A DNA stretch of 64,000 nt from JAJDAT01 sp964344185 (GCA_964344185.1 CAYFMN010000001.1:62001-126000), one strand, 5' to 3'; shown: positions 1 through 10,208, counted from the first letter of the stretch. Notes: generated by a model not told the origin, from the letters alone. Translations and numbers: made by a program.

Positions 1-172
1 CGTTTCTGAAAAATAAAAGATAACATTTCCGGCATGATAAAGAATAGTCTTGATCTAATTAGTTTATAATTATTTTTCTAAAATAGTTCCTACGACCCGT
101 TGCCCTTCGATAATATAGATAAAACGGATCTCCGGCGCTTCAACTCGAACAAAATTCCCACCTCTAATAAGT

Positions 173-979
173 ATGTCAGAAACTGGTTTGTCGGTCATAA
201 TTCCCGTTTATAATGAGGAAGAAGGGCTGCGCCAAACTCTCCAACAAATTCAATCTCTGCTCAATAGCAGTAGAAAAATTGAAATAATTATTATTGATGA
301 CGGGTCGTCTGATACTAAAACCATAGCCATTTTGAACGAAGTAAATATAGCGGGAATCAAAGTCGTTAAGCATTCTATTAACAAAGGTTATGGAGCTTCT
401 CTAAAAACTGGATTAGCAAAAGCACAATATGATTACATTGCTATAACTGACGCCGATGGCACTTATCCCAACGAACGAATACCAGAGTTCGAAAAAATTG
501 CCAGAGAAAACAATCTAGACATGGTGATTGGGGCTCGCAAAGGAGAAAACGTCTATATACCTTGGATGCGGCGTTTTCCTAAATGGTGTTTAAGTAGACT
601 GGCAGACTATATTGCAAGATGTCATATTCCAGATATGAACTCTGGCTTGCGAATAATACGCAAGGCAACTCTTGAGCGTTATCTTTCGATTTTGCCCGAT
701 GGTTTTTCATTCACGTCTACCATTACTTTAGCTACAACAGTTAACGGTCATCAAATTAAATTTATAAATATTGACTACTATAAGCGTAAAGGACATTCAA
801 AAATTAGCCCTATTTACGATACTCTTAACTTTATAAATCTAATTATTAAAATTATGGTTTACTTTGATCGTCGACGAATTTTTACCCCAATTGGAATGCT
901 TCTGTTTATTATCGGCGGAACGGCTGGGTTGATGGGTAAAGCTTATGCTTTTACTGTAAATTCTTTGCGCCCAAGGTAA
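173..979 (+). CDS. GT2 family (DPM1-like) glycosyltransferase, short C-terminus
   Basis: 268 aa. The N-terminus VIIPVYNEEEGL, the IIIIDDGSSD motif and the TDADGTYP (DxD) motif identify a family 2 glycosyltransferase of the polyprenyl-phosphate sugar transferase (DPM1/DPG) type. These enzymes move a sugar from a nucleotide sugar to a lipid carrier or glycan at the inner face of the inner membrane. The catalytic domain fills about residues 5-225. One hydrophobic helix follows (about 238-257) and the protein then stops, whereas relatives usually carry two C-terminal membrane helices, so the end may be truncated. ATG start. It heads a region rich in GT-C-like membrane proteins that may use the lipid-linked sugar it makes. 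Family is certain, substrate unknown. Confidence 0.88.
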   Translation: MSETGLSVIIPVYNEEEGLRQTLQQIQSLLNSSRKIEIIIIDDGSSDTKTIAILNEVNIAGIKVVKHSINKGYGASLKTGLAKAQYDYIAITDADGTYPNERIPEFEKIARENNLDMVIGARKGENVYIPWMRRFPKWCLSRLADYIARCHIPDMNSGLRIIRKATLERYLSILPDGFSFTSTITLATTVNGHQIKFINIDYYKRKGHSKISPIYDTLNFINLIIKIMVYFDRRRIFTPIGMLLFIIGGTAGLMGKAYAFTVNSLRPR

Positions 980-1082
980 TTTTGTGGTCATAAACTAAAT
1001 GTAAACAAGAAAGTGACAAAATTTCAGTTTTTATAAAACCCACCTAATTTACTTTACAAATATCTTAAAAAGGTAAGTTTCT

Positions 1083-3308
1083 TTGGATAACATACATAAA
1101 ACAGACACCCGCCTGTTTTTTTTTGTATTTCTTATTCTATATCTTGGCATAGCTGTTTTTGCGCGCTGGAATATCATTCAAGCTCCGATTACGCAAGAAA
1201 GATATAATATATATGTTGTTCCTCACCTTAAATCTTCGACCTTAGAGATACTGCTATCAGAACATCACCGCCAAATACAAATATACAAAAACGCCGTATC
1301 AAACATTCTTTATAAGAAGTTTGGTGTTAATGAAATTACCTTTCGCGCGTTTTCAACAATCGCATCTCTCCTGACCCTTCTATTCATCTTTTTATTTACT
1401 CAAAAAACAATAGGACCAACTGAGGCTTTAATAGCCACTTTACTCTTTGGAGTTTCTTATTATAGCTTTTTGACGATCAAAAACCCCTATTATGGATCCT
1501 TCAACATGTTCGGATCGTTTATTAGCTTTTTTTATTTATTTAAAGGGTTAGAAACGAACAAACAAATTTATTGGTGGATGTTTGGGGTTTTTAGTTTTCT
1601 TAATATTACCAATGTTCTGCTGGCAGGCATTACCTTACCAATATTTTTTGCAGTAGCGACTTTATTTTTCTTTAGGAAGTGGAAGTTGGAGGAACTTGCA
1701 TTACCAGAAATAAAACGTCGAATTATGTTTTTTATAACTTTCTTTACGGTATCAACGTTAGCGGCTCTATGGCTCTATCACTTAAGAGGGCTGAATTTAT
1801 TAGGAGCAGTTTGGGATATTGCAACCACTCATGAGGTAAACCCCAAAGTTAATGCAGATAACCTTGTGATGGAAGAAACCTTTTATTCAGGTTTAGCTCG
1901 TCTCTTTTATTCGGTATTTGTAACTTTTAACTTTGAACATGGAGATGGAAGTTACGCGATATTGGGAACTCCAGAAGGTCCCTGGGTTTATTTTTTTCTA
2001 TTTTTGGCGGGAATGTGGCGTCTATATAAATCTCATCGCGAACTATTCTGGAACTTTATGACAATTTTTTTAGTTCCGATATTTATCAGCGGGGTCATTT
2101 TAAGAATATCAGAAGCTCGTTTTTTAGCTCTCATTCATCCTTTTTATTTAATCGCTGTAGCGCTTGGTTTTACCTATTGCTTTCAATGGTTAAAAAAGTT
2201 TTTTTTAAGCAAGTCAATGCAAGAAGGAGTTATTCTTTTCTTTGCTTTTTTATTATTTACTTGGGGCACACATCCAAAACCGTTATGGGCGTCTCCTGTT
2301 TACGACGAACTCTTCGAAACAAAAGGAATTCGAGAATTCCGGGATTACTTGAAAACACATCTTAAAGAAGAAGACGTCATAATAAACGTAACTAGTACCA
2401 CCGAATTAAGGACTGAAGTAGGGGACGCTCTAAACCTCTTTAGTTTCAGCTTTTATCTGGAGGAGTTTAGAGAAAAACATCGGATGGAGTTATTACCGCT
2501 AAAAACTGGAAAGGTAGGTATTTGGCTAATATTGGGAAAACCTTTGGGCAGTGATAAATTAGTTCCTTTTTATTTTCCAGAAACTTATTCTCCTAAACTT
2601 ATCATAAAAGTAAAAAATCTTTGTCTATATTATGGAGAGATAAATATACCAAAAATAACAAAAGTTGATGAGGATATCCCTTTTAAAACGCCTTTTTGGT
2701 CTTACATGAAGGGATTTATTCTACACACTAAAAATAGACTTAAAGAAGCTAAACCATATTACGAATTAGCCGCTAAATACGGCTACAACCTTGAAAGAAT
2801 TTATTATAATTTAGCGCTGGTTAATAATATAAACCATCCCGACATAAGCTTTGATTATATGGAAAAAGCGATAAAAATTATAGAAACTCCGACTGCACCA
2901 TCAACCAATAACAAAATCAAAAGTTGGGAAACCTATGGACATAATGAAAAGGGCTTACCGGACCTATCTAAGCAAATTCCTAAATTAAGACACATTTACG
3001 CTGAGAAGAATGGCGCTAAATACAAAAAGTGGTTTATGGAAGATTTAATTAAAGCAAGACCTAATTATTTTGCGTTATTTTATCTAAATACTATGCTTTA
3101 TGCTCGCCTTTTATATCTGCACACTGGAAATGAAATTTTTTTAAATGAAGTAAATCAGCTATACAAAAGGGGATCTAAATTAGCCAAAGGTTCTTTAAGC
3201 GATGTTATGCGAGAAGTCGCTAATGATCCAAAAGGAACCTTTTATAGTCTTCCTTACTTAAATTTATCTGGAATTACTGAAATGTATCCCCCAATTAAGA
3301 GAAGTTGA
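1083..3308 (+). CDS. Polytopic GT39/ArnT-like membrane glycosyltransferase with soluble C-terminal tail
   Basis: 741 aa. TTG start preceded by an AAAAAGG ribosome-binding site at good spacing. Roughly the first 440 residues hold about ten hydrophobic helices with the layout of GT-C enzymes (PMT/ArnT-like), which take a sugar from a polyprenyl-phosphate donor on the periplasmic side. The first loop has an acidic residue in the expected zone but no textbook motif. The last 300 residues are soluble and mostly helical, and a stretch near 545-620 resembles a TPR (KEAKPYYELAAKYGYN, YYNLALVNN). It lies about 100 bp downstream of the GT2 gene, on the same strand, which fits a donor-maker/user pair. 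Specific substrate unknown. Confidence 0.7.
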   Translation: MDNIHKTDTRLFFFVFLILYLGIAVFARWNIIQAPITQERYNIYVVPHLKSSTLEILLSEHHRQIQIYKNAVSNILYKKFGVNEITFRAFSTIASLLTLLFIFLFTQKTIGPTEALIATLLFGVSYYSFLTIKNPYYGSFNMFGSFISFFYLFKGLETNKQIYWWMFGVFSFLNITNVLLAGITLPIFFAVATLFFFRKWKLEELALPEIKRRIMFFITFFTVSTLAALWLYHLRGLNLLGAVWDIATTHEVNPKVNADNLVMEETFYSGLARLFYSVFVTFNFEHGDGSYAILGTPEGPWVYFFLFLAGMWRLYKSHRELFWNFMTIFLVPIFISGVILRISEARFLALIHPFYLIAVALGFTYCFQWLKKFFLSKSMQEGVILFFAFLLFTWGTHPKPLWASPVYDELFETKGIREFRDYLKTHLKEEDVIINVTSTTELRTEVGDALNLFSFSFYLEEFREKHRMELLPLKTGKVGIWLILGKPLGSDKLVPFYFPETYSPKLIIKVKNLCLYYGEINIPKITKVDEDIPFKTPFWSYMKGFILHTKNRLKEAKPYYELAAKYGYNLERIYYNLALVNNINHPDISFDYMEKAIKIIETPTAPSTNNKIKSWETYGHNEKGLPDLSKQIPKLRHIYAEKNGAKYKKWFMEDLIKARPNYFALFYLNTMLYARLLYLHTGNEIFLNEVNQLYKRGSKLAKGSLSDVMREVANDPKGTFYSLPYLNLSGITEMYPPIKRS

Positions 3309-3567
3309 CTTTTTTAAACGCCTAATTTTACTCAAATAATTTTAAGCTTAACTTAATCCTAGAAAAAACCGTCTAGAAATGTATAAGCTCTATTACAAAT
3401 TTTTAAGTCGTTTTTTCCTTCTGCCATTGACAGAAAATGATTTGCAACTGATAATATTTCAATTAAGTAGAGATAAAACTTCTTCTCTTTAAAATATTTT
3501 TTTGGCGTTCCTTTTAATAGCGCTCCAAATAAAAACTTTCCAGTATAAAAAACCCCGAGTTGATTTA

Positions 3568-5082
3568 ATGAAAAAGAAAATTCTATTACTTTACACAGAA
3601 TTAGGTTGGCAAGGATCCTACCTTATACAAGCCCCTATCAGTTTAGTTTACGTTTCTACCCATCTTGTTCATTTTAAAGACTTAGAGGTTGAACTTTTTG
3701 ATTGCCGGATAGAAAAAGACTGGCAAAAAAAGCTCCAAGAAAAAGTTTTAAACGAAAATATTATATTAATCGGTTTTTTCGTAATGAGCGGGGTCCAGGT
3801 TACCACTGCACATGAAGTAACCAAGTTTCTAAAAGACAAAAAACCTGATATTCCTGTTGTATGGGGAGGTCCTCACCCAACAATTTTACCTGGCGATGTA
3901 TTAAATTATGATGGCGTTGACTTATGCATTCGAGGTTTTGGAACAGATGCTCTAACTGAATTAGTGAAAAAGCTTTTGAATAACGCTAAGGACTACAACA
4001 CAATTCCAAATCTTTGCTATAAAGAAAACGGTAAAAATATTATTGGTGAAATTAACGACGCCTATGAGCGAATTAATTATAAAGACCTTCCTTATCATCT
4101 TTTAGACTCTTTTATAGAAAAATATTTTGAGGGGAGGAATGTTCGAGAATTCCCTATTTACACGGCATTTGGTTGCCCATACAAATGCAATTTCTGCATA
4201 TCGCCAATATGGTTTGAAGATACCAACAAAAAATGGGACCCATTACCCGCTGAAGAAGTGGTAGACCATATTGAATTTTTAATGAACCGTTACGGTATTA
4301 ACTTTATTTATTTTTGGGATGATGACACTTTTGTAAGTCCAAGACACTTTTCAGGTATTGCAGAGGAAATCCTTAAAAGGAAACTAAAAATAAAAATTGG
4401 GGTAAGAGGTATACGATCTAATGAAGTACAACGAATGAGTCAAAAAGATATTGATTTAATGAAAGCGGTCGGCATTGAATACCTTCATATTGGTATAGAA
4501 AGCGGCTCGCAGAAAATGTTGGATATTGTAGAAAAAGGAATAACAGTTGAACAATCATTAGAAGCCAATAGGAAAATCGCTCAACTAAATAATATAACCG
4601 CAATGTACAACATGCTATGCGGTATTCCAACGGAAACGATGGAAGACCTTAAAGAGACTGGTCGTTTCATGCTCAAAATATCGGAAGAGAATCCAAATTG
4701 TATAATTTTTGAGCCTAATAAATTAGTGCCTTACCCTGGCGGTCACGCATATGAATTAGCTATTGAGCATGGTTACAAACCGGCAACAACGCCGGAGAGT
4801 TGGGGAAAGCTAGATAAAGAAGGAGATTCTTTTCAACCTTGGTACACTAAAGAAAGTAATAGGTTTATTAAAATGTTGCAAGTGGCTTCATATGGCATCA
4901 GCAACTGGCCAGCCTATCTAAAAGGATATCCTTTTTGGCTTACCGCCTTATTCAAAACAGCCAAGTTTGTTTATAAGCCCATAGCCAAACTTCGATTGCA
5001 AAATGGATATTCAGATTTTTTAATCGAGCATTATTTGTTAAATTTTTCTAAAAAAGTTCTGACTAGCATTAAAAAAGGATAG
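3568..5082 (+). CDS. B12-binding domain radical SAM protein
   Basis: 504 aa from the ATG at 3568; an upstream in-frame TTG at 3502 would add 22 residues that do not look like the family. The N-terminal 150 residues form a cobalamin-binding-type Rossmann domain (IGFFVMSGVQ, VVWGGPHPTI). A radical SAM core follows, with the [4Fe-4S] motif in FGCPYKCNFCIS (C-x3-C-x2-C) and the later YLHIGIESGS segment. This architecture covers methyltransferases and other enzymes acting on lipids, glycans and natural products. Its place among glycosyltransferases suggests modification of an envelope lipid or glycan, which is inference. B12 use fits with cbiZ elsewhere in the window. Confidence 0.88.
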   Translation: MKKKILLLYTELGWQGSYLIQAPISLVYVSTHLVHFKDLEVELFDCRIEKDWQKKLQEKVLNENIILIGFFVMSGVQVTTAHEVTKFLKDKKPDIPVVWGGPHPTILPGDVLNYDGVDLCIRGFGTDALTELVKKLLNNAKDYNTIPNLCYKENGKNIIGEINDAYERINYKDLPYHLLDSFIEKYFEGRNVREFPIYTAFGCPYKCNFCISPIWFEDTNKKWDPLPAEEVVDHIEFLMNRYGINFIYFWDDDTFVSPRHFSGIAEEILKRKLKIKIGVRGIRSNEVQRMSQKDIDLMKAVGIEYLHIGIESGSQKMLDIVEKGITVEQSLEANRKIAQLNNITAMYNMLCGIPTETMEDLKETGRFMLKISEENPNCIIFEPNKLVPYPGGHAYELAIEHGYKPATTPESWGKLDKEGDSFQPWYTKESNRFIKMLQVASYGISNWPAYLKGYPFWLTALFKTAKFVYKPIAKLRLQNGYSDFLIEHYLLNFSKKVLTSIKKG

Positions 5083-5110
5083 TTCCTGTCATCAATAAAT
5101 ACCCGCCTCT

Positions 5111-6040
5111 CTATTCTTCAACTTTTGGTTTCAAAACAAAATAATGGAAGCTTGCAACGGCTAACTCAATACCAATTAGCCAAATTCGAAGAGAAAGCGA
5201 TACTATAATTGCTTTGGGTTCCGAAATTATAGGAGAAAGTAACAATACAATAAAGCTTTCTCGAACCCCAACGCCTTTTGGAACAAAAAAAGCCAACATA
5301 CCAATTAAATTGGAAAAGGTGAGGGCAAATAAAGTTGAAAAATAATTGGGAGACAATTCCGGAAATAATGATTTTATATAAAGCCAAAAACCAACCCCTT
5401 GAATTCCAATAAATACTAAATATAAAAAAGAGATCTTTATTCTTGATGCTGGAGATAATTCGATATTAATTGGATCTCTTTTGATAATGTTCAAACCAAA
5501 GTTTATTGATTTAGTAAAAACTTTGGGAGAAAGAACAAAACAAAAAATAGCGAACACGCCAATTAATGGTAAAAAATAGGTTCCCATATCATTCAAATAA
5601 ACCATTAATCCAATAACGGCTAACACTGAAACTGAATACGAAAATAAGGCTTCTAAAAATGTAGCCGAAACAACCATTTCAACCGAATGATTTTGCTTTT
5701 TATGTAAATAAGCCCTGCTTGAGATTGTCCATACTTTTCCAGGAACATATTTCCATAAATTTGAAACAAACCAATTATATTGCGCGGCGCGAACTGAAGT
5801 CTTAAGACCTATCGTTTGTAGAATTGTGTTCCAGGCAAAAAATGCCATGTAATAAGCGGCGGAAAAAAACAACAAGGTTCCAGCCACATATGGCAAATCA
5901 AAATTTAACTGAACCTTTAACAGGTTTTGCCAGTTTTTATAAATCGCATTGCCAATAAAACCAAAAGCGATAGCCAACCCCAAAACAAGAGCGATCTGCG
6001 AAAAAATAGATTTTTTTTTATTACTTTCGGAATCTTCCAT
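5111..6040 (-). CDS. Lysylphosphatidylglycerol synthase TM region/UPF0104 flippase-like protein
   Basis: 309 aa, about eight membrane helices, matching the LPG synthase transmembrane (AglD/UPF0104) family. The motif FVSNLWKYVPGKVWTISSRA and the later FVPKGVGVRESF are characteristic of that family. Members lacking the soluble aminoacyl transferase domain, as here, are often found with glycosyltransferases and are thought to move lipid-linked substrates or act on envelope lipids. It is the last gene of the minus-strand operon beginning with the sulfotransferase, with 5 bp between it and the upstream membrane protein. Function in that operon (export or flipping of a sulfated lipid or glycan) is inferred. 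Confidence 0.8.
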   Translation of the reverse strand: MEDSESNKKKSIFSQIALVLGLAIAFGFIGNAIYKNWQNLLKVQLNFDLPYVAGTLLFFSAAYYMAFFAWNTILQTIGLKTSVRAAQYNWFVSNLWKYVPGKVWTISSRAYLHKKQNHSVEMVVSATFLEALFSYSVSVLAVIGLMVYLNDMGTYFLPLIGVFAIFCFVLSPKVFTKSINFGLNIIKRDPINIELSPASRIKISFLYLVFIGIQGVGFWLYIKSLFPELSPNYFSTLFALTFSNLIGMLAFFVPKGVGVRESFIVLLLSPIISEPKAIIVSLSLRIWLIGIELAVASFHYFVLKPKVEE

Positions 6041-6045
6041 AGTTA

Positions 6046-8031
6046 CTAATTAAGTTTACAGATCTGCCAATTGTGGTGACCTAAAGGCTTTTTAGAGCTA
6101 TTCTCTTTGCACTGATCATATTCCCAATTTTCAAATGCAACTTGGAACTTAGGACGTTCATCTAAATCGTTGGGAATTTTCTGATCCGTTCCCTGCCAAA
6201 AAAGATATCGCGGATAAAGAGCATCCATTGCCATAAAAACGCCGATAGAATCATAAGGCTTTTTCTTAAATTTCAACGCTCCAAATGGATTGGGGAAATA
6301 AATGACTGAGTTGGACGGAGTTTCCTTTGCTATAGCGCGCGCAATAAGGTAGGTATCAACATATAAATTATGAATATCTTTTGGCCCCGTTGAAATCAAT
6401 ATACCATCCGAAGGGCGATTCCAATGCTCCATCATAAAATCAAACCTCGGTTTTAGGAAAAACATAAAAATAACAATCAGGTTTCCTAAAACAAAAATCT
6501 TTATAGGATTCGCAATCGAAGAAGCTCTCAACTTATTCGTAATTACAAGCTGTACTCCCTGGCGCTTCCTTTCTCCAAAAATTATAATCCCTAAAAAAAG
6601 AAGAAGCGTTGGAAAAAGAATAAAAAACTCTCGACTAGAAGTTCTTACGGCAATCTGTCCAGGGTTTTGGATAAAAAATAAAATACGCTGCCAAGTAGAT
6701 TGATCCATCATAGGATGCCCCTTCACAAAAACTGAAAATAGTAAAGTAAACCCTATGAAAATTCCTAAACAGTTAAAAAATACGGCTTTTTCAGTATCGT
6801 CAAAACTTGAATAGTAAAACGGAATCACCAACGTTAACAAAATACCCAATCCCCAAACTGATTGGCACAAGATATTATTTACCGCTTTAGCCCAAGTAAT
6901 CTCAGATATTAGAATTGCTTTTTCCACCCCAAATATAACGAAAATTCCTAAAAAATATACGATTGGGACGAGAGCTAACAGGGCTGGCCAAGCGCGGAAT
7001 AATAGCGTCTTTAACCGAATTGCCACTATAGGAACAAAAGTGAAAACAATAAATACCGCAAACAGTAGAACGAATTTTATGGTATGTCGCTGGCCTGGAT
7101 AATAGATAAGACTGTATGCAGCCCAGACTCCGGAAAAAGTTAAGGGAAATGATAATAACTTCCAGACCCATTTAGGGTCGTTTTCTCTAATTGAAAAATA
7201 AATTGAGATGACCAAAGGAACCAAAAATAAAACGGTAAGCTCATAACGAGTCCATTGGGCACACATAAATAGAAAAGACGCCAAAAATAGGATACCTTGT
7301 CGCTTTTCCCTGTAAGCAATAAACCAATAGACGTTTGCCGAAAAAAAATAAAGACCCGCTTGCAAATTGTTTAAATATAAAAAAGAATGCCACCACACCA
7401 TTGGAGAAGTAGCCAAGAGTAAGAGAAGCATTAAACCGTATTTTTGATTTAAAAATCTCTTAGTCAAAGCGTAAAACAAACCAAGGAAACTTATGTAAAG
7501 AAAAGTTTGGGTAAGCTTATGTAATGAACTGCCAAATAAACTCCAATAAGCGGAAATCATATGAAATCCCAAAGTCCGATTCTGGTCTTTCACAAAAGTT
7601 CTATCCCTAAAAGCCATAATATCCGACTCTTGAAGCGTAACATGCCCCAACGCTTTGTAATAAATCCCATCAGGAGTCATTACCGGATAAAAAATATTAA
7701 AAATTATTGAAGGTAGAATTAACAGGACGATGAATAACAAGTAGCCATTAAAAATAATTTTAGGCTGAGGCCACGCTAAGGAACTGCTTTTAACACTAAG
7801 CGTAAAAAGAATAACTAAAAGAAGAGCTTGAAAAGCTAAAAATAAAAGGGGATAAACGCTGATTTTTAGGCAAAGCGCGATCCAAATAGATAAAGAGGCA
7901 AGAGCGATCCCTATCGGGAAAGCTAAAGATAGGCGTTCTGTTGCAGGTAAGTCTCTGCTAAATATTCCAGATAACAGATAACCAGAAATTAAAGTAAAAC
8001 ATAAACTAATTAAAATCATCCCGCGAATCAA
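6046..8031 (-). CDS. Polytopic membrane protein, GT-C-like, in sulfation operon
   Basis: 661 aa with about 14 hydrophobic segments and short soluble loops, ending in a periplasmic-type tail of about 130 residues. The start is either TTG at 8031, overlapping the stop of the upstream fusion gene, or ATG four codons later at 8019; either way translation is probably coupled. I see no decisive motif. The size, the early YPVMTPDGIYYKALGHV loop with an acidic residue after helix 4 and the context are like GT-C or O-antigen-ligase-like enzymes. It probably acts in making or modifying the glycan that the sulfotransferase works on. Function not established. Confidence 0.6.
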   Translation of the reverse strand: MIRGMILISLCFTLISGYLLSGIFSRDLPATERLSLAFPIGIALASLSIWIALCLKISVYPLLFLAFQALLLVILFTLSVKSSSLAWPQPKIIFNGYLLFIVLLILPSIIFNIFYPVMTPDGIYYKALGHVTLQESDIMAFRDRTFVKDQNRTLGFHMISAYWSLFGSSLHKLTQTFLYISFLGLFYALTKRFLNQKYGLMLLLLLATSPMVWWHSFLYLNNLQAGLYFFSANVYWFIAYREKRQGILFLASFLFMCAQWTRYELTVLFLVPLVISIYFSIRENDPKWVWKLLSFPLTFSGVWAAYSLIYYPGQRHTIKFVLLFAVFIVFTFVPIVAIRLKTLLFRAWPALLALVPIVYFLGIFVIFGVEKAILISEITWAKAVNNILCQSVWGLGILLTLVIPFYYSSFDDTEKAVFFNCLGIFIGFTLLFSVFVKGHPMMDQSTWQRILFFIQNPGQIAVRTSSREFFILFPTLLLFLGIIIFGERKRQGVQLVITNKLRASSIANPIKIFVLGNLIVIFMFFLKPRFDFMMEHWNRPSDGILISTGPKDIHNLYVDTYLIARAIAKETPSNSVIYFPNPFGALKFKKKPYDSIGVFMAMDALYPRYLFWQGTDQKIPNDLDERPKFQVAFENWEYDQCKENSSKKPLGHHNWQICKLN

Positions 8032-10208
8032 TCGACAAAGATTTTTTCTCCATTTTTTACGGCTTCCATGAGCGTTTCAGAAACATCTTCGCGTAATAAC
8101 CAAGAGGGAAGTCCTTCATCTTTTTGCAATAAATCTCTAACTTTTGAGCCGCTAATTTTAAGAATATCAGAAGCTGGTTCGTTATCGACGAAAAAATGCA
8201 TTTTGGTTTTGGGAGAATATGCAACTTCCCCATAAAAAACTGGAACAATTCCTATATCTCCGATAGTGTCGAATAATTTGGCGACTGCATCAGGCGCATA
8301 AAAATCTTTAACTCCCGTATGGTCTCTTCCTAAAACAAAATGAGAACAACCAAAATTTTTCCTGCAAAGAGCCGTAAAAACGGCTTCCCTTGGGCCGGCA
8401 TACCTGGAATAAGATGAAAAAGCCCCTATCAAAACTTTGTTTTTAGGATACAAATTATAATCCACCATCGCTTGATAGGCGCGTAAAACAATTTCTCCAA
8501 GAAAATCATTCTTCTTTTTGGGACCAATTGCAGGGCTAACAAATAATCCGTCGCAATGATAATCTTCTAAAGCTTTTAATTGAATAAATTCATGTCCTTT
8601 ATGAATAACATTCCGGGTATGAAAGCCAACTATGCGAAACCAATTTTTATGTTCAAATATTACGCGAGTGTCTTTAGGCTTTAATATATAAGATTTAATA
8701 GCTCCAGGTTTGGGAAGCCTTTCGATTAATTTAATTTTACCTCCAAAAAAAGTATTGCCGCCTTTGGTCAATTGCGCAACGCCTGGATGTTCTTTTGAAG
8801 TTGTCCCAAACATTTTTTGGGCCAATTGTTCTAGGTCAAAATCAAAAACATCTTCTAAATCTAGAGTAGCAAATCGCTTACCCGATATTTCATCGCTAAG
8901 CGCTATAATATTCCCTTTTTTAAACCGCTTTGCTTCAGACTCCAAAACTTGAAGATAAATTGGAAGCGTCCAGACATCTCCGCTAGGTAATTGGTATTTC
9001 TCTAAAACAGATTCTATTTCATCCCGCGTCATAAAACCTTGAAGAGGGGAATAGACTCCATCCGCTATCTGCTCGCAATCGAGCAAAACCCTTTCTCCAA
9101 CTTTTAGTTCAGGTAATTTATCAATTTCTCTTAAATCGCTGACTTTCAAAACCCCATTAACCAAAACTCCTCCATGAGGTTCAATCAATAACGATTGTTG
9201 ATCAATCCGCTTTATGTCCATACCAAAACGAGAATAATTCTCATACTGGCCAATTAATCTAGAAATCATATTTATACAACCAATCGGATTAGCCCCAATA
9301 GCTGTTTCCGCAGCTAATACTAAGCCGTCAGCTCCATCCAATAAAGTATTAAAAACATCGTTAACTTCAGCCCTTGTTGGCTTCGCCTGCGTCACCATAG
9401 TCTCAAGTAGGTTGGTGGCAACATAAACTTTTGCATTACGTTTTTTTGCGGTTTCAATAATATATTTTTGTAACAAAGGAATCGTCTCAATCGGTTTTTC
9501 CCTCGATAGATCGCCTCGATCAATCAAAACAGCGTCAGACTCATTTGCAATATCGTCGACGTTAGCTACTCCTGAGGAATTCTCTATTTTTGAAATAATA
9601 AAGCTATCTTCGCTTGTCAATTTCCGAATAAGACGAACATCCTCAACTCTGGATGCAAATGAAAGCGCAAAATGTTTGATCCCGAATTCTTTAGCGATTT
9701 TAATAGCTTCTTTATCTTTATAAGAAAGAGGGTCCATTAAGATAGGCCTATTAACAGAAACGGCTTTATTACTTCCCATTATTCCTTCTGTAACTATTTT
9801 CGCCCTTAAACTCCCAGGTTGTTTATCAATCACCTGAGCTAAAACGCTGTTAAAATCTATCGAAATTAGATCGGATATTTCGATTTGACTAACCGCAACA
9901 GAAGGGAAAAACGTAATTTGTTGAGCATTTCCAGGAATTTTCTTATCATAGATATCCAAATAACTTCCTTCAGAAAGAAATACTTGTCCCCCAATTACTT
10001 TACCAGTCCGTACTTGCGCTCCTTCAGTATCAATACAAATTGGCTTTGGAGTAGCGTTTTGAATAAGAGGAATCAATTCGGATAATTGGTGGATAGCGGT
10101 GTGAGACAAATTAATTCTCAACAAATTAACAGGAAGGTCATTCAAACGTTCCAATACGGTCTTCTTTAAAGAAGCCGGTCCAAGGGTGCAAAGTATTTCC
10201 AGGCTCAT
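8028..10208 (-). CDS. Pyruvate kinase-ATP sulfurylase fusion protein
   Basis: 726 aa in two parts. Residues 1-330 are the A and B domains of pyruvate kinase: RINLSH (31-36), DTEGAQVRTG (60-69, usually DTKGPEIRTG), SKIEN with Lys207 and Glu209, RGDL with Asp233, ATNLLETM with Thr265. The K+, Mg2+ and catalytic positions of the family are therefore kept, but the usual C-terminal allosteric domain is absent. Residues 341-726 are a complete ATP sulfurylase: HTRNVIHKGHE (530-540), GRDHTGV (627-633), ISGSK (685-689). It lies 71 bp downstream of cysC. Predicted roles are sulfate activation to APS, with the kinase part possibly regenerating ATP from the ADP released by CysC. That coupling is inference. 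Confidence 0.9.
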   Translation of the reverse strand: MSLEILCTLGPASLKKTVLERLNDLPVNLLRINLSHTAIHQLSELIPLIQNATPKPICIDTEGAQVRTGKVIGGQVFLSEGSYLDIYDKKIPGNAQQITFFPSVAVSQIEISDLISIDFNSVLAQVIDKQPGSLRAKIVTEGIMGSNKAVSVNRPILMDPLSYKDKEAIKIAKEFGIKHFALSFASRVEDVRLIRKLTSEDSFIISKIENSSGVANVDDIANESDAVLIDRGDLSREKPIETIPLLQKYIIETAKKRNAKVYVATNLLETMVTQAKPTRAEVNDVFNTLLDGADGLVLAAETAIGANPIGCINMISRLIGQYENYSRFGMDIKRIDQQSLLIEPHGGVLVNGVLKVSDLREIDKLPELKVGERVLLDCEQIADGVYSPLQGFMTRDEIESVLEKYQLPSGDVWTLPIYLQVLESEAKRFKKGNIIALSDEISGKRFATLDLEDVFDFDLEQLAQKMFGTTSKEHPGVAQLTKGGNTFFGGKIKLIERLPKPGAIKSYILKPKDTRVIFEHKNWFRIVGFHTRNVIHKGHEFIQLKALEDYHCDGLFVSPAIGPKKKNDFLGEIVLRAYQAMVDYNLYPKNKVLIGAFSSYSRYAGPREAVFTALCRKNFGCSHFVLGRDHTGVKDFYAPDAVAKLFDTIGDIGIVPVFYGEVAYSPKTKMHFFVDNEPASDILKISGSKVRDLLQKDEGLPSWLLREDVSETLMEAVKNGEKIFVD

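Noticed and set aside
70..198. Minus-strand 42-codon frame ending in a plausible peptide (IIEGQRVVGTILEK)
   Set aside because: It overlaps the N-terminus of the well-supported GT2 gene head-on, has only a weak ribosome-binding site and matches no family.
3379..3492. Plus-strand 37-codon frame starting with ATG before the radical SAM gene
   Set aside because: No ribosome-binding site, no recognisable domain, and such frames are expected by chance in AT-rich spacers.
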